Assembly (NCBI GenBank): GCA_012513515.1
Contig: JAAZCA010000029.1
Span: forward strand, 62,001-126,000
Direction: 5' to 3'
Source: Myxococcales bacterium
Lineage (GTDB): Bacteria; UBA10199; 2-02-FULL-44-16; JAAZCA01
DNA length: 64,000 bases
The notes beneath the pieces are model-generated. The model saw nothing but the letters and a program-made list of their open reading frames with translations, searched no databases and had not been told where the DNA came from. This document shows positions 9,128 to 18,272 of this stretch, one piece after another; the stretch's first letter is position 1; every line of letters starts with the position of its first letter. The position numbers were made by a program, and so were the translations under genes.

Positions 9128-9143
9128 AATGGCTCCCAGCCGC

Positions 9144-9172
9144 TTGCCTTTAATCCCGTTTTGCCCTAAAAG
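9144..9172 (+). promoter_or_regulatory. Candidate sigma70-type promoter of ftcD
   Basis: TTGCCT (9144-9149), a 17-nt spacer, then TAAAAG (9167-9172), 32 nt before the ftcD ATG. The two opposed promoters share the 71-bp intergenic space, so their use may be mutually exclusive. Confidence 0.35.
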
Positions 9173-9177
9173 GTCAA
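9149..9177 (-). promoter_or_regulatory. Candidate sigma70-type promoter of the rlmN operon
   Basis: On the minus strand TTGACC (9172-9177) is 17 nt from ATTAAA (9149-9154), about 20 nt before the rlmN start. It overlaps the divergent candidate promoter for ftcD. Confidence 0.4.
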
Positions 9178-9204
9178 CCCAATTCCAAGTACTGGAGGTT
9201 GATG

Positions 9205-10869
9205 ATGAAACTCGTCGAATGCGTACCGAATTTCAGCGAAGGGCGCGATGCGGCCGTGATAGAGGCCATATCCGATGCCATAAAGAGTATTTCTGGAGTC
9301 GCACTGCTCGATGTCGATCCCGGGAAGGCGACAAATCGCACGGTTTATACCTTTGCCGGCGCTCCGGATGATGTCGTAGAGGCCGCATTTCAGGCGATTA
9401 AAAAGGGCACCTCCTTAATCGACATGCGCAAACATAAGGGGGAACACGCAAGGCAAGGGGCCTGCGACGTCTGCCCCTTCGTTCCGATATCAGATGTGAC
9501 GATGGCCGAATGCGTAGCACTTTCAAACCGCCTCGCCAAGCGAGTCGGCGATGAGCTTGGGATCCCCGTTTATCTGTATGCCGAAGCGGCTAAGGTTCCA
9601 GAGCGTAAAAGGCTTCCCGACATCCGGAGCGGCGAATACGAGGCTCTGGAGGAAAAACTTAAAAAACCGGAGTGGAAACCGGACTTCGGACCGGCAAAAT
9701 TCAACCCTTCCGCTGGCGCAACCGTAATTGGAGCACGTAATTTTCTGATCGCATACAACATCAACCTGAATACGAAGAACGTGAAACTAGCCAAGGATAT
9801 AGCCTTTGAAATTCGCGAGAGCGGCAAGCTAAAACGCGATGAAAATGGAAATAAGATCCTTGGCCCCGATGGAGTCGCGTTGCGTGAGCCGGGGATATTT
9901 AAAAATCTTCAAGGGACAGGATGGATCATCCCTGAATACGGGCGCGCCCAGATTACGCTGAACATACTCGACACCGAGACTACCCCGGTTCATCTCGTTT
10001 ACGACAAATGCTGCGAACTGGCTGAAAAACTGGGCTGCCGCGTCACAGGGAGCGAAGTCGTCGGGATGATACCTCGCAAGGTCCTTCGCGACGCCGGAAT
10101 TTATTTTCTCAAAAAACAAGGATCGACTACCGGCATCTTTGACGACGGGATAATTCACAACGGGATAATCTCGCTGGGCCTTTCCGATATCGCCCCATTT
10201 GACTCGAAACAGAAGATAATCGAGGAGAGATTTGTGAATGAGAAACCACTCCTTTCGATGACATTGGAAGCATTCGCAAAAGAACTCTCTTCAAATTCTC
10301 CGGCTCCCGGCGGCGGATCGATAGCGGCGCTGGCCGGCGCGATGTCAGCAGGACTCACCTCGATGGTCGCCGCACTCTCCTTCGAAAAGAAAGGGCTCGA
10401 GGCGCTAAAACCCGAGATGGAAGAGATCGGATGCGAGGCACAGAAGATAATGAACTCCCAGCTCTCATCGATCGATGACGACACGAGCGCCTTCAACGCG
10501 ATAATGGATGCGATGAGGATGCCGAAGGAATCCGACGAACAGAAATCGCTTCGAAAGGCTGCGATAACCGAGGCCACCAAGCGCGCGACGTTGGAGCCTT
10601 TCAGAGTCCTGGAGCGTTCGGTTCCATCGCTCGAGCTGGCCGCCCGCGTCGCAAAAAAAGGAAACCAGAGTTCCCTATCCGATGCCGGCGTCGCCGCGCT
10701 TATGGCGCACTCGGCCGCAATAGGAGCTTATTACAACGTGCTGATAAACCTCTCTGGAATCGACGACAAGAAATGGTGCGATGATGTAAAATCGCGCGCG
10801 ACCGACCTCCTCAAAAAAGCCGACGATCTCGCCTCGAAGATTCGGGAAGGGATGATGGATAAGCTTTGA
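9205..10869 (+). CDS. ftcD: Bifunctional glutamate formiminotransferase / formiminotetrahydrofolate cyclodeaminase
   Basis: Last steps of histidine breakdown through formiminoglutamate: transfer of the formimino group to tetrahydrofolate, then deamination to 5,10-methenyl-THF. Residues ~1-325 are the transferase (LVECVPNFSEG; catalytic His81 in HKGEHARQGACD). Residues ~340-554 are the cyclodeaminase (SPAPGGGSIAALAGAMSAG). The two activities are fused as in animals and some bacteria; other bacteria use separate proteins or HutF/HutG routes. The upstream in-frame codons are TTG-ATG-ATG at 9199, 9202 and 9205. GGAGG at 9194-9198 is 6 nt from the ATG at 9205, so that start is chosen. It fits the hutU and hutI genes downstream on the other strand. 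Confidence 0.94.
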   Translation: MKLVECVPNFSEGRDAAVIEAISDAIKSISGVALLDVDPGKATNRTVYTFAGAPDDVVEAAFQAIKKGTSLIDMRKHKGEHARQGACDVCPFVPISDVTMAECVALSNRLAKRVGDELGIPVYLYAEAAKVPERKRLPDIRSGEYEALEEKLKKPEWKPDFGPAKFNPSAGATVIGARNFLIAYNINLNTKNVKLAKDIAFEIRESGKLKRDENGNKILGPDGVALREPGIFKNLQGTGWIIPEYGRAQITLNILDTETTPVHLVYDKCCELAEKLGCRVTGSEVVGMIPRKVLRDAGIYFLKKQGSTTGIFDDGIIHNGIISLGLSDIAPFDSKQKIIEERFVNEKPLLSMTLEAFAKELSSNSPAPGGGSIAALAGAMSAGLTSMVAALSFEKKGLEALKPEMEEIGCEAQKIMNSQLSSIDDDTSAFNAIMDAMRMPKESDEQKSLRKAAITEATKRATLEPFRVLERSVPSLELAARVAKKGNQSSLSDAGVAALMAHSAAIGAYYNVLINLSGIDDKKWCDDVKSRATDLLKKADDLASKIREGMMDKL

Positions 10870-10972
10870 TCAGGAAACACGCACCGCATGTGCCTCCAAA
10901 ACAATCCAAAAAACTCTCAAGGAATGTCCTGTAGCTCGTTTGAATGGATGCTGTCTGCGCGGCAAAGCAGAT

Positions 10973-10998
10973 CGCCCCGAGCCATCAGGTTCGGGGCG
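10973..10998. terminator. GC-rich hairpin between ftcD and tRNA-Ala
   Basis: CGCCCCGA (10973-10980) pairs perfectly with TCGGGGCG (10991-10998) around a 10-nt loop. It lies downstream of both convergent genes. No T-run follows on either strand, so it may stop transcription only weakly or act as an mRNA/tRNA 3' processing boundary. Confidence 0.45.
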
Positions 10999-11012
10999 AG
11001 ATGCGAAAAGGC

Positions 11013-11088
11013 TGGTGGAGCTGAGGGGAGTCGAACCCCTGACCTCCTGAATGCCATTCAGGCGCTCTCCCAACTGAGCTACAACCCC
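11013..11088 (-). tRNA. tRNA-Ala (anticodon GGC)
   Basis: A 76-nt cloverleaf with encoded CCA. The anticodon stem CCTGA/TCAGG holds the loop ATGGCAT (GGC). The acceptor stem GGGGTTG/CAGCTCC contains the G3:U70 wobble pair that marks alanine tRNAs. A weak promoter candidate, TTGCCG-N17-TGGATA, lies about 30 nt upstream on the minus strand. Confidence 0.96.
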
Positions 11089-11193
11089 ACAAAGAGTCTT
11101 TTGTCAAATATCCGGCTTATCCAAATAACACCAAAGCGCGCGGCAATATGTGTCCCAGACGCCACTCCTTGTCAATACTTTTTAAAAAATCAA

Positions 11194-12429
11194 CTATTTA
11201 CGATGGAAAAACTCCCGTCCGCCGATATACACATGCGAAACGAGATTGGCGCCATACCTGTAAAGTGGGTAATATTCGTCCGGCGCATCCAGAACGATAA
11301 AATCCCCGCGAGCCCCCTTCTCTATCACCCCGCGATCGGAAAGCCCGAGTGCACGCGCGGCATTTTTGGTGATAGCCAAAAGGGCCTCGTCGCAAGTCAT
11401 CTTCATCTGCGTTATAGCGATGGAGGCGGTGAGAAAAAGATCGAGGGATGGGTTGGTGCCCGGATTGTAGTCGGTGGCTATCGCCACCACCAGTCCGCGA
11501 TCTATCATGCGACGCGCATCAGGATATGATCCACCCCCCGAGAAAAAACTCGCTCCGGGAAGAAGAACTCCAACGACTCCTGACTTGACCATCGCATCCA
11601 CCCCGGAATCGGAGGTCTTATCGAGATGATCGGCGGAAAGGGCGCCGAACTCGGCCGCTATTTCCCCGCCGCGCGCCGAGCTGAACTGGTCCACATGCAG
11701 ATGAATCGCTAACCCGAAGCGTTTTGCGCTTGCGCATATTCTTCGCGCCTCATCCTCGTTGAAAGCGATCTCTTCGATAAATACATCACAGGAGGTCATC
11801 CACTTGCGCGCGGCCATCTCGGGCATCATCTCATCGAGGAGCATATCTATATATTTGGATCTGTTGTGTGCAAACTCAGGCGGAACTATGTGGGCACCGA
11901 GAAATGTCCCCATGACATCCATTGGATGTTTTTCATGGAGCAACCCTATCGCGTCGGCTATCTTAATCTCGTTTTCGAAATCCAAGCCGTAACCGGTCTT
12001 GATCTCCATCGTAGTGGTCCCATGCTGCAGCGCCTCGTCAGCGCGACGCGCAGACTCGCTGTAGAGGTCCTCTATCGAAGTTTCCCTAGTGGAGGTCACA
12101 GTAGAAACGATTCCGCCCCCCGATCTAGCTATCTGCTGATAGCTCATCCCCTTGGAGCGCATATTGAACTCGAGCTGCCTACTTCCCGAGTGGACGAGAT
12201 GAGTATGGCAATCCACGAGCCCAGGCATTACGACGCGACCGCGGAGATCCAGTATCTGAGCGGATGAGCCAACTTTCACCTCCTCAGAATTTTTCCCGAG
12301 CCATGAAATCTTTCCATCTTTTATCAAAAGCGCCGCATCGCAAATTACCCCGAGAACTCCTTCGCGATCTTTAGCCTCTTGCATCGTAACCAAGCGCCCT
12401 ACGTTTTTCAGAAGAAGTTCGTGGGACAT
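11194..12429 (-). CDS. hutI: Imidazolonepropionase
   Basis: Third enzyme of histidine degradation: hydrolyses 4-imidazolone-5-propionate to N-formimino-L-glutamate. An amidohydrolase-fold metalloenzyme of 411 aa. The metal site begins DCHTHLVHSG and is completed by AIHLHVDQFS, SADHLD and the ATDYNPG aspartate. The frame extends further upstream, but the family N-terminus MSHELLLKN (12429), with GAGG 7 nt before it, is the better start. It follows hutU after a 109-bp spacer carrying a hexamer repeat. Its product is the substrate of the ftcD enzyme encoded 1.5 kb away on the other strand. Confidence 0.94.
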   Translation of the reverse strand: MSHELLLKNVGRLVTMQEAKDREGVLGVICDAALLIKDGKISWLGKNSEEVKVGSSAQILDLRGRVVMPGLVDCHTHLVHSGSRQLEFNMRSKGMSYQQIARSGGGIVSTVTSTRETSIEDLYSESARRADEALQHGTTTMEIKTGYGLDFENEIKIADAIGLLHEKHPMDVMGTFLGAHIVPPEFAHNRSKYIDMLLDEMMPEMAARKWMTSCDVFIEEIAFNEDEARRICASAKRFGLAIHLHVDQFSSARGGEIAAEFGALSADHLDKTSDSGVDAMVKSGVVGVLLPGASFFSGGGSYPDARRMIDRGLVVAIATDYNPGTNPSLDLFLTASIAITQMKMTCDEALLAITKNAARALGLSDRGVIEKGARGDFIVLDAPDEYYPLYRYGANLVSHVYIGGREFFHRK

Positions 12430-12451
12430 AATAGCCTCGCAATTATTATGG

Positions 12452-12542
12452 AGTATGGACAATAGACCATAGATTTGAAAGGTTAATATTAAGGTTGAGG
12501 CTAAGGTTAAGAAAAACAATCTTCGCTAAACCTCAGCCTTAA
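12452..12542. repeat. Hexamer repeat with flanking short palindrome in the hutU-hutI spacer
   Basis: TATGG-ACAATAGA-CCATA is followed by the 6-nt series GGTTAA, TATTAA, GGTTGA, GGCTAA, GGTTAA (12481-12510), then CCTCAGCCTTAA. Period and composition resemble the AAGATT arrays of copies A and B. The opening hairpin of those copies is absent, so it is a relative at best. Confidence 0.45.
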
Positions 12543-14194
12543 ACAGTGATTCCAGGAATCTTGATCCCAAATTTTTTAGCATTTTGGATCGCCTCCTCGT
12601 ATCCAGCATCAGCGTGGCGCAAAATTCCCATCGCAGGATCGGTATCGAGAACCCTCTCAAGTCGCAGCGCCGCAGCATCCGTTCCATCGGCGACTATCAC
12701 CTGCCCGGCATGCAGGGAATACCCCATGCCAACGCCGCCGCCATGATGAAAGCTCACCCACGATGCACCGCCAGCTGCGTTGATAAGCGCGTTGAGTATG
12801 GGCCAGTCTGCGACCGAGTCGGAGCCATCCCTCATAGCCTCGGTCTCGCGATTTGGGCTCGCCACCGATCCACAGTCCAGATGATCGCGACCTATCACTA
12901 TAGGCGCCTTGACCTTTCCGCTGCGAACCAGCTCGTTGAACTTCAGCCCCGCCCGTTTCCGCTCGCCGTAGCCGAGCCAACATATCCTCGCCGGGAGTCC
13001 CTGCCATGCGATGCGCTCCTGCGCCATCTTTATCCACTTAGCCAGAGATTTATTCTCCGGAAAAAGCTTCAGTATCGCGCGATCGGTTTCATGGATATCA
13101 GCCGGATCCCCTGAAAGAGCTACCCAGCGAAAAGGCCCCTTCCCCTCGCAGAAAAGCGGGCGGATATAGGCGGGCACAAAACCGGGAAAATCAAATGCGT
13201 TTTCCACCCCAGCGTGCTCCTTTGCCTGCGCACGTATATTATTGCCATAATCGAAGGTGGGAATTCCCATGCGATGAAAGTCGAGCATCGCTCGCACATG
13301 CTCCCCTATACTCCTGTATGACTCGGCTATATAACGATCCGGATCAGCTACACGAAGTGCCATGGCATCATCATAAGGGATGGTATTTGGGATATAGCCA
13401 TTCAGCGGATCATGCGCCGAGGTCTGGTCGGTGACAAAATCGGGCCGCAGCCCCCGCCTGACGAGCTCAGGAAATATGTCAGCCGCGTTCCCCAAAAGGC
13501 CTATCGAAATAACTTCCTTATTTTTCAAACCCTTTTCAAGTCTCCTTAAAGCTTCATCTAAATCATCAGAGATTTCGTCTAAATACTTAGTTTGTAATCT
13601 TTTTTCTATTCTAGAACGATCCGCCTCGACCCCGAGAAAAGAGGCCCCGGCCATCGTCGCTGCAAGGGGCTGCGCCCCTCCCATTCCCCCGAGGCCGGCC
13701 GAAAGGATCCATCGCCCTGACATATTTCCGTCATAGTGCTTCTTGCACGCTGCCTGAAAGGTCTCATAGGTCCCCTGTAAAATTCCCTGCGTCCCGATAT
13801 ATATCCAGGAGCCGGCGGTCATCTGGCCGTACATAATGAGCCCCTTCTTTTCGAGCTGCCGAAAGTGGTCCCAGTTGGCCCAGTTTCCTACGAGGTTTGA
13901 ATTAGCAATTATCACGCGTGGTGCATCCTCGTGGCTCTTTAGGATCCCAACCGGCTTCCCAGACTGGACTAGAAGGGTCTCATCATTTTCCAGGGTCTCC
14001 AGCGAACGTACGATATTTTTGTAGGCATTCCAGTCGCGGGCCGCCTTGCCGCACCCGCCGTACACCACGAGCTCTTCGGGGCGCTCGGCCACTTCAGGGT
14101 CGAGATTGTTCATGAGCATGCGCATCGCAGCTTCCTGAACCCATCCCCTGCAGCTTATCTTACCTCCCCTGGGTGCCCTTATCCTCTGGAACAT
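12539..14194 (-). CDS. hutU: Urocanate hydratase
   Basis: Second enzyme of histidine degradation: adds water to urocanate to give imidazolonepropionate, using tightly bound NAD+. At 551 aa it has the family's usual length. Visible are RAPRG near the N-terminus, the NAD-binding loop [17 protein letters not shown], and the [20 protein letters not shown] region near the active site. The start is the ATG at 14194, 5 nt after GGAGG; an ATG 12 nt earlier overlaps that Shine-Dalgarno. The start lies inside the end of the tlpA-like gene (35-bp overlap), implying coupled translation. hutH (histidase) is not in the window. A short AT-rich stretch with different codon use lies at about 13505-13620. Confidence 0.95.
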   Translation of the reverse strand: MFQRIRAPRGGKISCRGWVQEAAMRMLMNNLDPEVAERPEELVVYGGCGKAARDWNAYKNIVRSLETLENDETLLVQSGKPVGILKSHEDAPRVIIANSNLVGNWANWDHFRQLEKKGLIMYGQMTAGSWIYIGTQGILQGTYETFQAACKKHYDGNMSGRWILSAGLGGMGGAQPLAATMAGASFLGVEADRSRIEKRLQTKYLDEISDDLDEALRRLEKGLKNKEVISIGLLGNAADIFPELVRRGLRPDFVTDQTSAHDPLNGYIPNTIPYDDAMALRVADPDRYIAESYRSIGEHVRAMLDFHRMGIPTFDYGNNIRAQAKEHAGVENAFDFPGFVPAYIRPLFCEGKGPFRWVALSGDPADIHETDRAILKLFPENKSLAKWIKMAQERIAWQGLPARICWLGYGERKRAGLKFNELVRSGKVKAPIVIGRDHLDCGSVASPNRETEAMRDGSDSVADWPILNALINAAGGASWVSFHHGGGVGMGYSLHAGQVIVADGTDAAALRLERVLDTDPAMGILRHADAGYEEAIQNAKKFGIKIPGITV

Positions 14195-14711
14195 TTTTTC
14201 CTCCATTCCGTAAAAACAGGGTGTCGATGGTGGCATGTAGCTTTTCAGAATTCCAGTCTGCCGCTCCGACGAAGCGCTCGAAGATGATGCCCTCCGAATT
14301 TATTATGACGGTCTCCGGCACGCCCACGTTCCTGTAAAGATCGGAGGCAGTCCCTTTCGAATCCAGTAAAACCGGAAAGGCAAACCCCATGTTCTCCATG
14401 ACCGCTTCAACGGCCTGTTTTTCCTCATCGATAGAGATCGCAAAAATTTTCAGACCTTTGTTCGAATAGACATCGTAAAAACGATTGAAGGATATAAGCT
14501 CACTCATGCACTGCCCGCACCACGTCGCCCAGAAATGTATGATTGCGGGAGAGGGATCCTCCCCTGGGAATGCGACCTCCCTCCCCGAGAGATCTTTCAA
14601 TACAAAAGCTGGCGCAGACTCGCCGACTTTCGGGCGCGTATAAAAATGAAACGCCGACCACGCTATATAGGCGAGGCCGGCGATCACAGCTATTATCCAG
14701 AAACGTTTCAT
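14160..14711 (-). CDS. TlpA/ResA-like membrane-anchored thioredoxin
   Basis: A periplasm-facing thiol-disulfide oxidoreductase, 183 aa. One N-terminal membrane helix ([18 protein letters not shown]) precedes an AhpC/TSA-type thioredoxin fold with the redox pair Cys65/Cys68 in FWATWCGQC and the cis-proline segment VGVPETVII. Relatives reduce apocytochrome c or other extracytoplasmic thiols; the target here is unknown. The gene starts 2 bp after rplQ with no clear Shine-Dalgarno and overlaps hutU, so it probably rides on the ribosomal-protein transcript. Confidence 0.85.
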   Translation of the reverse strand: MKRFWIIAVIAGLAYIAWSAFHFYTRPKVGESAPAFVLKDLSGREVAFPGEDPSPAIIHFWATWCGQCMSELISFNRFYDVYSNKGLKIFAISIDEEKQAVEAVMENMGFAFPVLLDSKGTASDLYRNVGVPETVIINSEGIIFERFVGAADWNSEKLHATIDTLFLRNGGKNVPEDKGTQGR

Positions 14712-14713
14712 CT

Positions 14714-15316
14714 CTATTTGTTTTTGGCCTTCTTCTCCTTGGCAGGCTTCGCGCTCTTTTTCGCCGGTTTTTCCTTCTTCTCAGCCTTCGCCTTTTTCTC
14801 AGCCTTCCCCTTCTTCTCGGCCTTCCCCTTCTTCTCGGCTTTCACCCTCTTCTCTACAGCCTTTGCGGCCTTTGCATCGGCGGCTTTTACCGGCTTTTTA
14901 GAGGGCTTCTCTTTTGCATTGGACTTCTTCGAACCCTTAGCCTCATCTGAGAGAGATGCTGACTTGGGAAGATATTCGATGATTGCCATCGGAGCATTAT
15001 CGCCATGGCGGAAGCCCAGCTTCATAATCCTCGTATAACCGCCGCTGCGCCCTTCAAAGCGCTTGCAGAGTTCTCCGAAGAGCTGCGCAACCGCTTCCCT
15101 GTTGCGAATCATGGAAACCGCACGCCTCCTAGCATCGAGCGTCTGTCTCTTGCCAAGTGTTATGAGCCTATCGGCTATTCTACGAAGCTCCTTGGCTCTT
15201 GGCAGCGTAGTCTCTATCCTTTCGTGCATGATCAGTGAGGACGCCAAATTTGCAAGCACCACGCGCCTGTGCGGCGTACTCATCCCGAGTTTTCTCTTAT
15301 CTACACGGTGTCTCAT
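14714..15316 (-). CDS. rplQ: 50S ribosomal protein L17 with long basic C-terminal tail
   Basis: L17 lines the outside of the polypeptide exit tunnel. Residues 1-~118 are a normal L17 (MRHRVDKRKLGMSTPHRR, IMKLGFRHGDNAPMAIIEY). The next ~80 residues are an almost pure Lys/Ala/Glu/Pro tail with tandem AEKKGK-type units, which most L17 proteins lack (typical length about 120-130 aa). Last gene of the alpha cluster (rpsM-rpsK-rpsD-rpoA-rplQ). Confidence 0.97.
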   Translation of the reverse strand: MRHRVDKRKLGMSTPHRRVVLANLASSLIMHERIETTLPRAKELRRIADRLITLGKRQTLDARRRAVSMIRNREAVAQLFGELCKRFEGRSGGYTRIMKLGFRHGDNAPMAIIEYLPKSASLSDEAKGSKKSNAKEKPSKKPVKAADAKAAKAVEKRVKAEKKGKAEKKGKAEKKAKAEKKEKPAKKSAKPAKEKKAKNK

Positions 15317-15329
15317 CTCTCACTCCTCG

Positions 15330-16340
15330 CTATTCGATGTCCTTTGGACGAAATTTTTCGGCATCTTCGACATCAAAGCCATCTATCTGCATCCCGAGCG
15401 AAAGCCCCATGCTGCTCAGGATATCTTTGATCTCGTTTAGGGATTTACGTCCGAAGTTCTTTGTCTTTAACATCTCCTGTTCGCTCTTCTGACAGAGCTC
15501 ACCTATGAATTTTATATTGGCGTTCTGCAGACAGTTGGCCGAACGTACAGAAAGTTCCAGCTCATCCACTCTTCTATAGAGATTCTCGTTGAGCTTCGGG
15601 CCATGCTCCTTTGCCGTATCTTCTTCCGGCTCCTGCAGTTCGCTGAAGTTGATAAAAATCTGCAACTGTTCTTTGAGTATCTTCGCAGCGAAAGCTAAGG
15701 CATCATCCGGCGTCACGGAGCCGTTAGTCCAGACCTCAAGAGTAAGTTTATCGTAATCCGTTCTCTGGCCCACGCGAGCATTGGTCACGTTGTAATTGCA
15801 GCGAACTATCGGCGAATGTATCGAATCGACAGGTATCGTGCCTATGGAAGCTTCCGGATCTTTGTTGAACTCGGCCGGAACGTACCCCTTCCCCATCCTG
15901 ACGTTGAGCTCCGCCTTGAACTGCACGTCGGAGGCGATCGTGGCTATGTGTAAATCCGGGTTCAAAATTTCGATCTTTTCAGAGACTATGAGATCCTTGG
16001 CAGTGATCACACCATTGCCATGCGAGTCTATGCGGATCACATCGGTATCACCCTCGTTGAGCTTCAGTTTGAGATCCTTGATGTTGAGTATAACATCAGT
16101 CATATCTTCCTTGATCCCGGGGATGCTGGTGAACTCGTGAAGCACGCCGTCTATCTTGACGGAGGTCACTGCCGCACCCTGAAGCGAGGAAAGCAGGATT
16201 CTTCTGAGAGAGTTGCCTATCGTAATTCCAAAACCCCTTTCCAAGGGACTGGCAACGAACTTTCCATATGTCGGCGTGATTTTTTCACGGTCAACTTCCA
16301 GCGCCTTGGGACCTATCAACCTTCTCCAATTCCTATGCAT
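15330..16340 (-). CDS. rpoA: DNA-directed RNA polymerase subunit alpha
   Basis: Assembly platform of RNA polymerase and contact for promoter UP elements and activators. 336 aa. The dimerising N-terminal domain shows [21 protein letters not shown]. The C-terminal DNA-binding domain (about residues 255-320) contains [16 protein letters not shown] and [15 protein letters not shown]. The subunits beta and beta' are encoded 23 kb upstream in the same direction. Confidence 0.98.
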   Translation of the reverse strand: MHRNWRRLIGPKALEVDREKITPTYGKFVASPLERGFGITIGNSLRRILLSSLQGAAVTSVKIDGVLHEFTSIPGIKEDMTDVILNIKDLKLKLNEGDTDVIRIDSHGNGVITAKDLIVSEKIEILNPDLHIATIASDVQFKAELNVRMGKGYVPAEFNKDPEASIGTIPVDSIHSPIVRCNYNVTNARVGQRTDYDKLTLEVWTNGSVTPDDALAFAAKILKEQLQIFINFSELQEPEEDTAKEHGPKLNENLYRRVDELELSVRSANCLQNANIKFIGELCQKSEQEMLKTKNFGRKSLNEIKDILSSMGLSLGMQIDGFDVEDAEKFRPKDIE

Positions 16341-16409
16341 CTAAAACCTCCTTAGCGCCTCCACTCCCCGTATATAGCGGGGCTCCACGGCGTCAGTTAA
16401 AGACGGTTG

Positions 16410-17039
16410 CTATTTCGAGTACAGTTCGACGATGAGCTGCTCCTGGATCGGAACGTTGAGCTGCTCCCTTGTCGGGTAGGCCATCACCTTGGCTTCGAAT
16501 TTATCCTTTTCGAGCATGAGCCATTCCGGAACACCACGGCGTTCGACAGCTTCAAGCGACTCGATGATCGAAGGGATCTTCCTGCTCTTTTCGCGGACTG
16601 TGATGGTGTCGCCTTGACGAACCAGGTAGGAAGGTATGCTGACCTTTTTCCCGTTTACCGAAAAATGCCCGTGCATGACGAGCTGTCTGGCCTGCTCCCT
16701 CGAGTTGGCAAAGCCCATTCTGTAGACCATATTGTCCAAACGTCGTTCAAGTATCAGGAGGAGGTTGTCGCCAGTGACGCCCTTCATCCTGTCAGCAATC
16801 TCGAAATATTTGTGGAACTGGCGCTCAAGCACCCCGTACATCAGCTTGGCGCGCTGTTTTTCGCGCAGCTGAAGACCGTAGTCGGAATGTTTCTTACGCC
16901 TCGACTGGCCGTGTTGGCCGGGGCTGTAAGGCCTGCGTTCGAAAGCACACCTGTCAGCGTAACAACGATCGCCCTTGAGAAAGAGCTTTATCCCTTCCCT
17001 GCGGCACTGACGACATGATGGTTCAGAATTCCTTGCCAT
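16410..17039 (-). CDS. rpsD: 30S ribosomal protein S4, zinc-knuckle form
   Basis: Primary 16S rRNA binder that nucleates 30S assembly. 209 aa with an S4 RNA-binding domain ([21 protein letters not shown]). The N-terminus carries four cysteines, C9, C12, C26 and C31, that could bind zinc; the E. coli form lacks this set. Confidence 0.97.
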   Translation of the reverse strand: MARNSEPSCRQCRREGIKLFLKGDRCYADRCAFERRPYSPGQHGQSRRKKHSDYGLQLREKQRAKLMYGVLERQFHKYFEIADRMKGVTGDNLLLILERRLDNMVYRMGFANSREQARQLVMHGHFSVNGKKVSIPSYLVRQGDTITVREKSRKIPSIIESLEAVERRGVPEWLMLEKDKFEAKVMAYPTREQLNVPIQEQLIVELYSK

Positions 17040-17080
17040 GCTTCCTCCAGTATATTCTTATCTTCGGCTTCTCTTAAAAG

Positions 17081-17482
17081 TTAGACTCTTCTCTTTTTGG
17101 GCGGCCTGCATCCATTGTGTGGAATCGGGGTCGTATCTCTCATGCTGACGACGCGCACGCCAGTCTTCTGAAGGATGCGAAGCGCGGATTCGCGGCCAGA
17201 GCCGGGGCCTTGCACTATCACGTAGGCGGAGCGCAAACCTTGGTCATAAGCTTTTTTAACAGCATCCTCACAGGCCAGCTGTGCAGCAAAAGGGGTGTTC
17301 TTCCTCGAGCCCTTGAATCCGCACACTCCAGCGGACGACCAAGAGACAACGTTGCCGGACATATCCGTGACCGTTATGAGCGTGTTATTAAAGGTTGACC
17401 TGATATGCACCAGACCAACAGGAACATTCTTCCTCACCTTCTTCTTGATCTTCTTGGTCGCTACTTTCTTTACCTCAGCCAT
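17081..17482 (-). CDS. rpsK: 30S ribosomal protein S11
   Basis: Platform protein near the mRNA exit (E-site) side of the 30S subunit. 133 aa. The conserved core includes [16 protein letters not shown] and the C-terminal [15 protein letters not shown] basic N-terminal arm precedes the core. Between rpsM and rpsD as in the usual alpha operon. Confidence 0.98.
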   Translation of the reverse strand: MAEVKKVATKKIKKKVRKNVPVGLVHIRSTFNNTLITVTDMSGNVVSWSSAGVCGFKGSRKNTPFAAQLACEDAVKKAYDQGLRSAYVIVQGPGSGRESALRILQKTGVRVVSMRDTTPIPHNGCRPPKKRRV

Positions 17483-17511
17483 TCAATCCTCCTAAAAGGT
17501 CGTTAGTGCCG

Positions 17512-17895
17512 TTACTTAGCTACAACCTGTTTCTTGCCGGCGATGGCGATACGCTTTCTACCCTTCACCGTTCGTGCATTTGTATGAGTACGCTGCCCTC
17601 TGCAGGGAAGCTTCCTGATGTGCCTCTGACCGCGATATGTGCTCAGATCTTTGAGGCGCTTGATGTTGCTCTGAACTTCGCGCCTCAGATCGCCTTCGAC
17701 CTTGAACCCGGCGTCGATCACAGACCTGATCTTAGCCAGCTGCTCTTCTGAAAGATCGTCCGCGCGGACGCTCTCATCGATACCGGCTGTTTCGAGTATC
17801 TTCTTTGAGGTCGTGAGCCCAACTCCATATACATAGGTCAGAGCTATTACGATCCTCTTCTTCCCTGGAACATCAACACCTGAAATACGTGGCAT
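17512..17895 (-). CDS. rpsM: 30S ribosomal protein S13
   Basis: Head protein of the 30S subunit; forms bridge B1 and touches the P-site tRNA with its basic tail. 127 aa; [26 protein letters not shown] and the tail [18 protein letters not shown] are diagnostic. Confidence 0.98.
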   Translation of the reverse strand: MPRISGVDVPGKKRIVIALTYVYGVGLTTSKKILETAGIDESVRADDLSEEQLAKIRSVIDAGFKVEGDLRREVQSNIKRLKDLSTYRGQRHIRKLPCRGQRTHTNARTVKGRKRIAIAGKKQVVAK

Positions 17896-17918
17896 ACGTG
17901 AACTCCCTTAAGTAAAGG

Positions 17919-18032
17919 TTATCCCTGTTTCTGTTTATGTTTTGGATTAGAACAAATCACCCTCACAGTCCCCTTGCGGCGGATGATCTTGCACTTGTTA
18001 CATATTTTTCTCACTGATGACCGCACCTTCAT
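17919..18032 (-). CDS. rpmJ: 50S ribosomal protein L36
   Basis: A 37-aa protein, too short to stand out as an open frame. It reads [20 protein letters not shown] and ends KHKQKQG. The zinc ligands C11, C14, C27 and H32 of the zinc-type L36 are present. It sits between infA and rpsM, the usual place. Confidence 0.97.
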   Translation of the reverse strand: MKVRSSVRKICNKCKIIRRKGTVRVICSNPKHKQKQG

Positions 18033-18050
18033 GATAACCTCCGAAATTTC

Positions 18051-18269
18051 TTATTTCGCCCTGTAAATTATCCTGCCCCTGGTCAAGTCGTATGGAGAAA
18101 GCTCTATGGTCACTTTATCTCCGGGGAGGATTTTTATGAAGTGCATCCTCATCTTTCCGGAAACATGCGCAAGAACCTTGTGTCCATTATCAAGCTCGAC
18201 CTTGAACATCGCGTTTGGCAATGTCTCGAGCACCTTACCTTCAACCTGTATCGCATCCTGTTTAGCCAT
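18051..18269 (-). CDS. infA: Translation initiation factor IF-1
   Basis: Small OB-fold protein (72 aa) that binds the 30S A site during initiation. The sequence from [20 protein letters not shown] to [15 protein letters not shown] is canonical. It begins 3 bp after map. Confidence 0.98.
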   Translation of the reverse strand: MAKQDAIQVEGKVLETLPNAMFKVELDNGHKVLAHVSGKMRMHFIKILPGDKVTIELSPYDLTRGRIIYRAK

Positions 18270-18272
18270 AGT

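Noticed and set aside
10870-11073. 67-aa minus-strand frame
   Set aside because: It overlaps tRNA-Ala and the GC-rich hairpin; the translation is of tRNA complement.
12657-13037. 126-aa frame within hutU
   Set aside because: Same strand, different frame from the well-conserved urocanase; no independent start signal.
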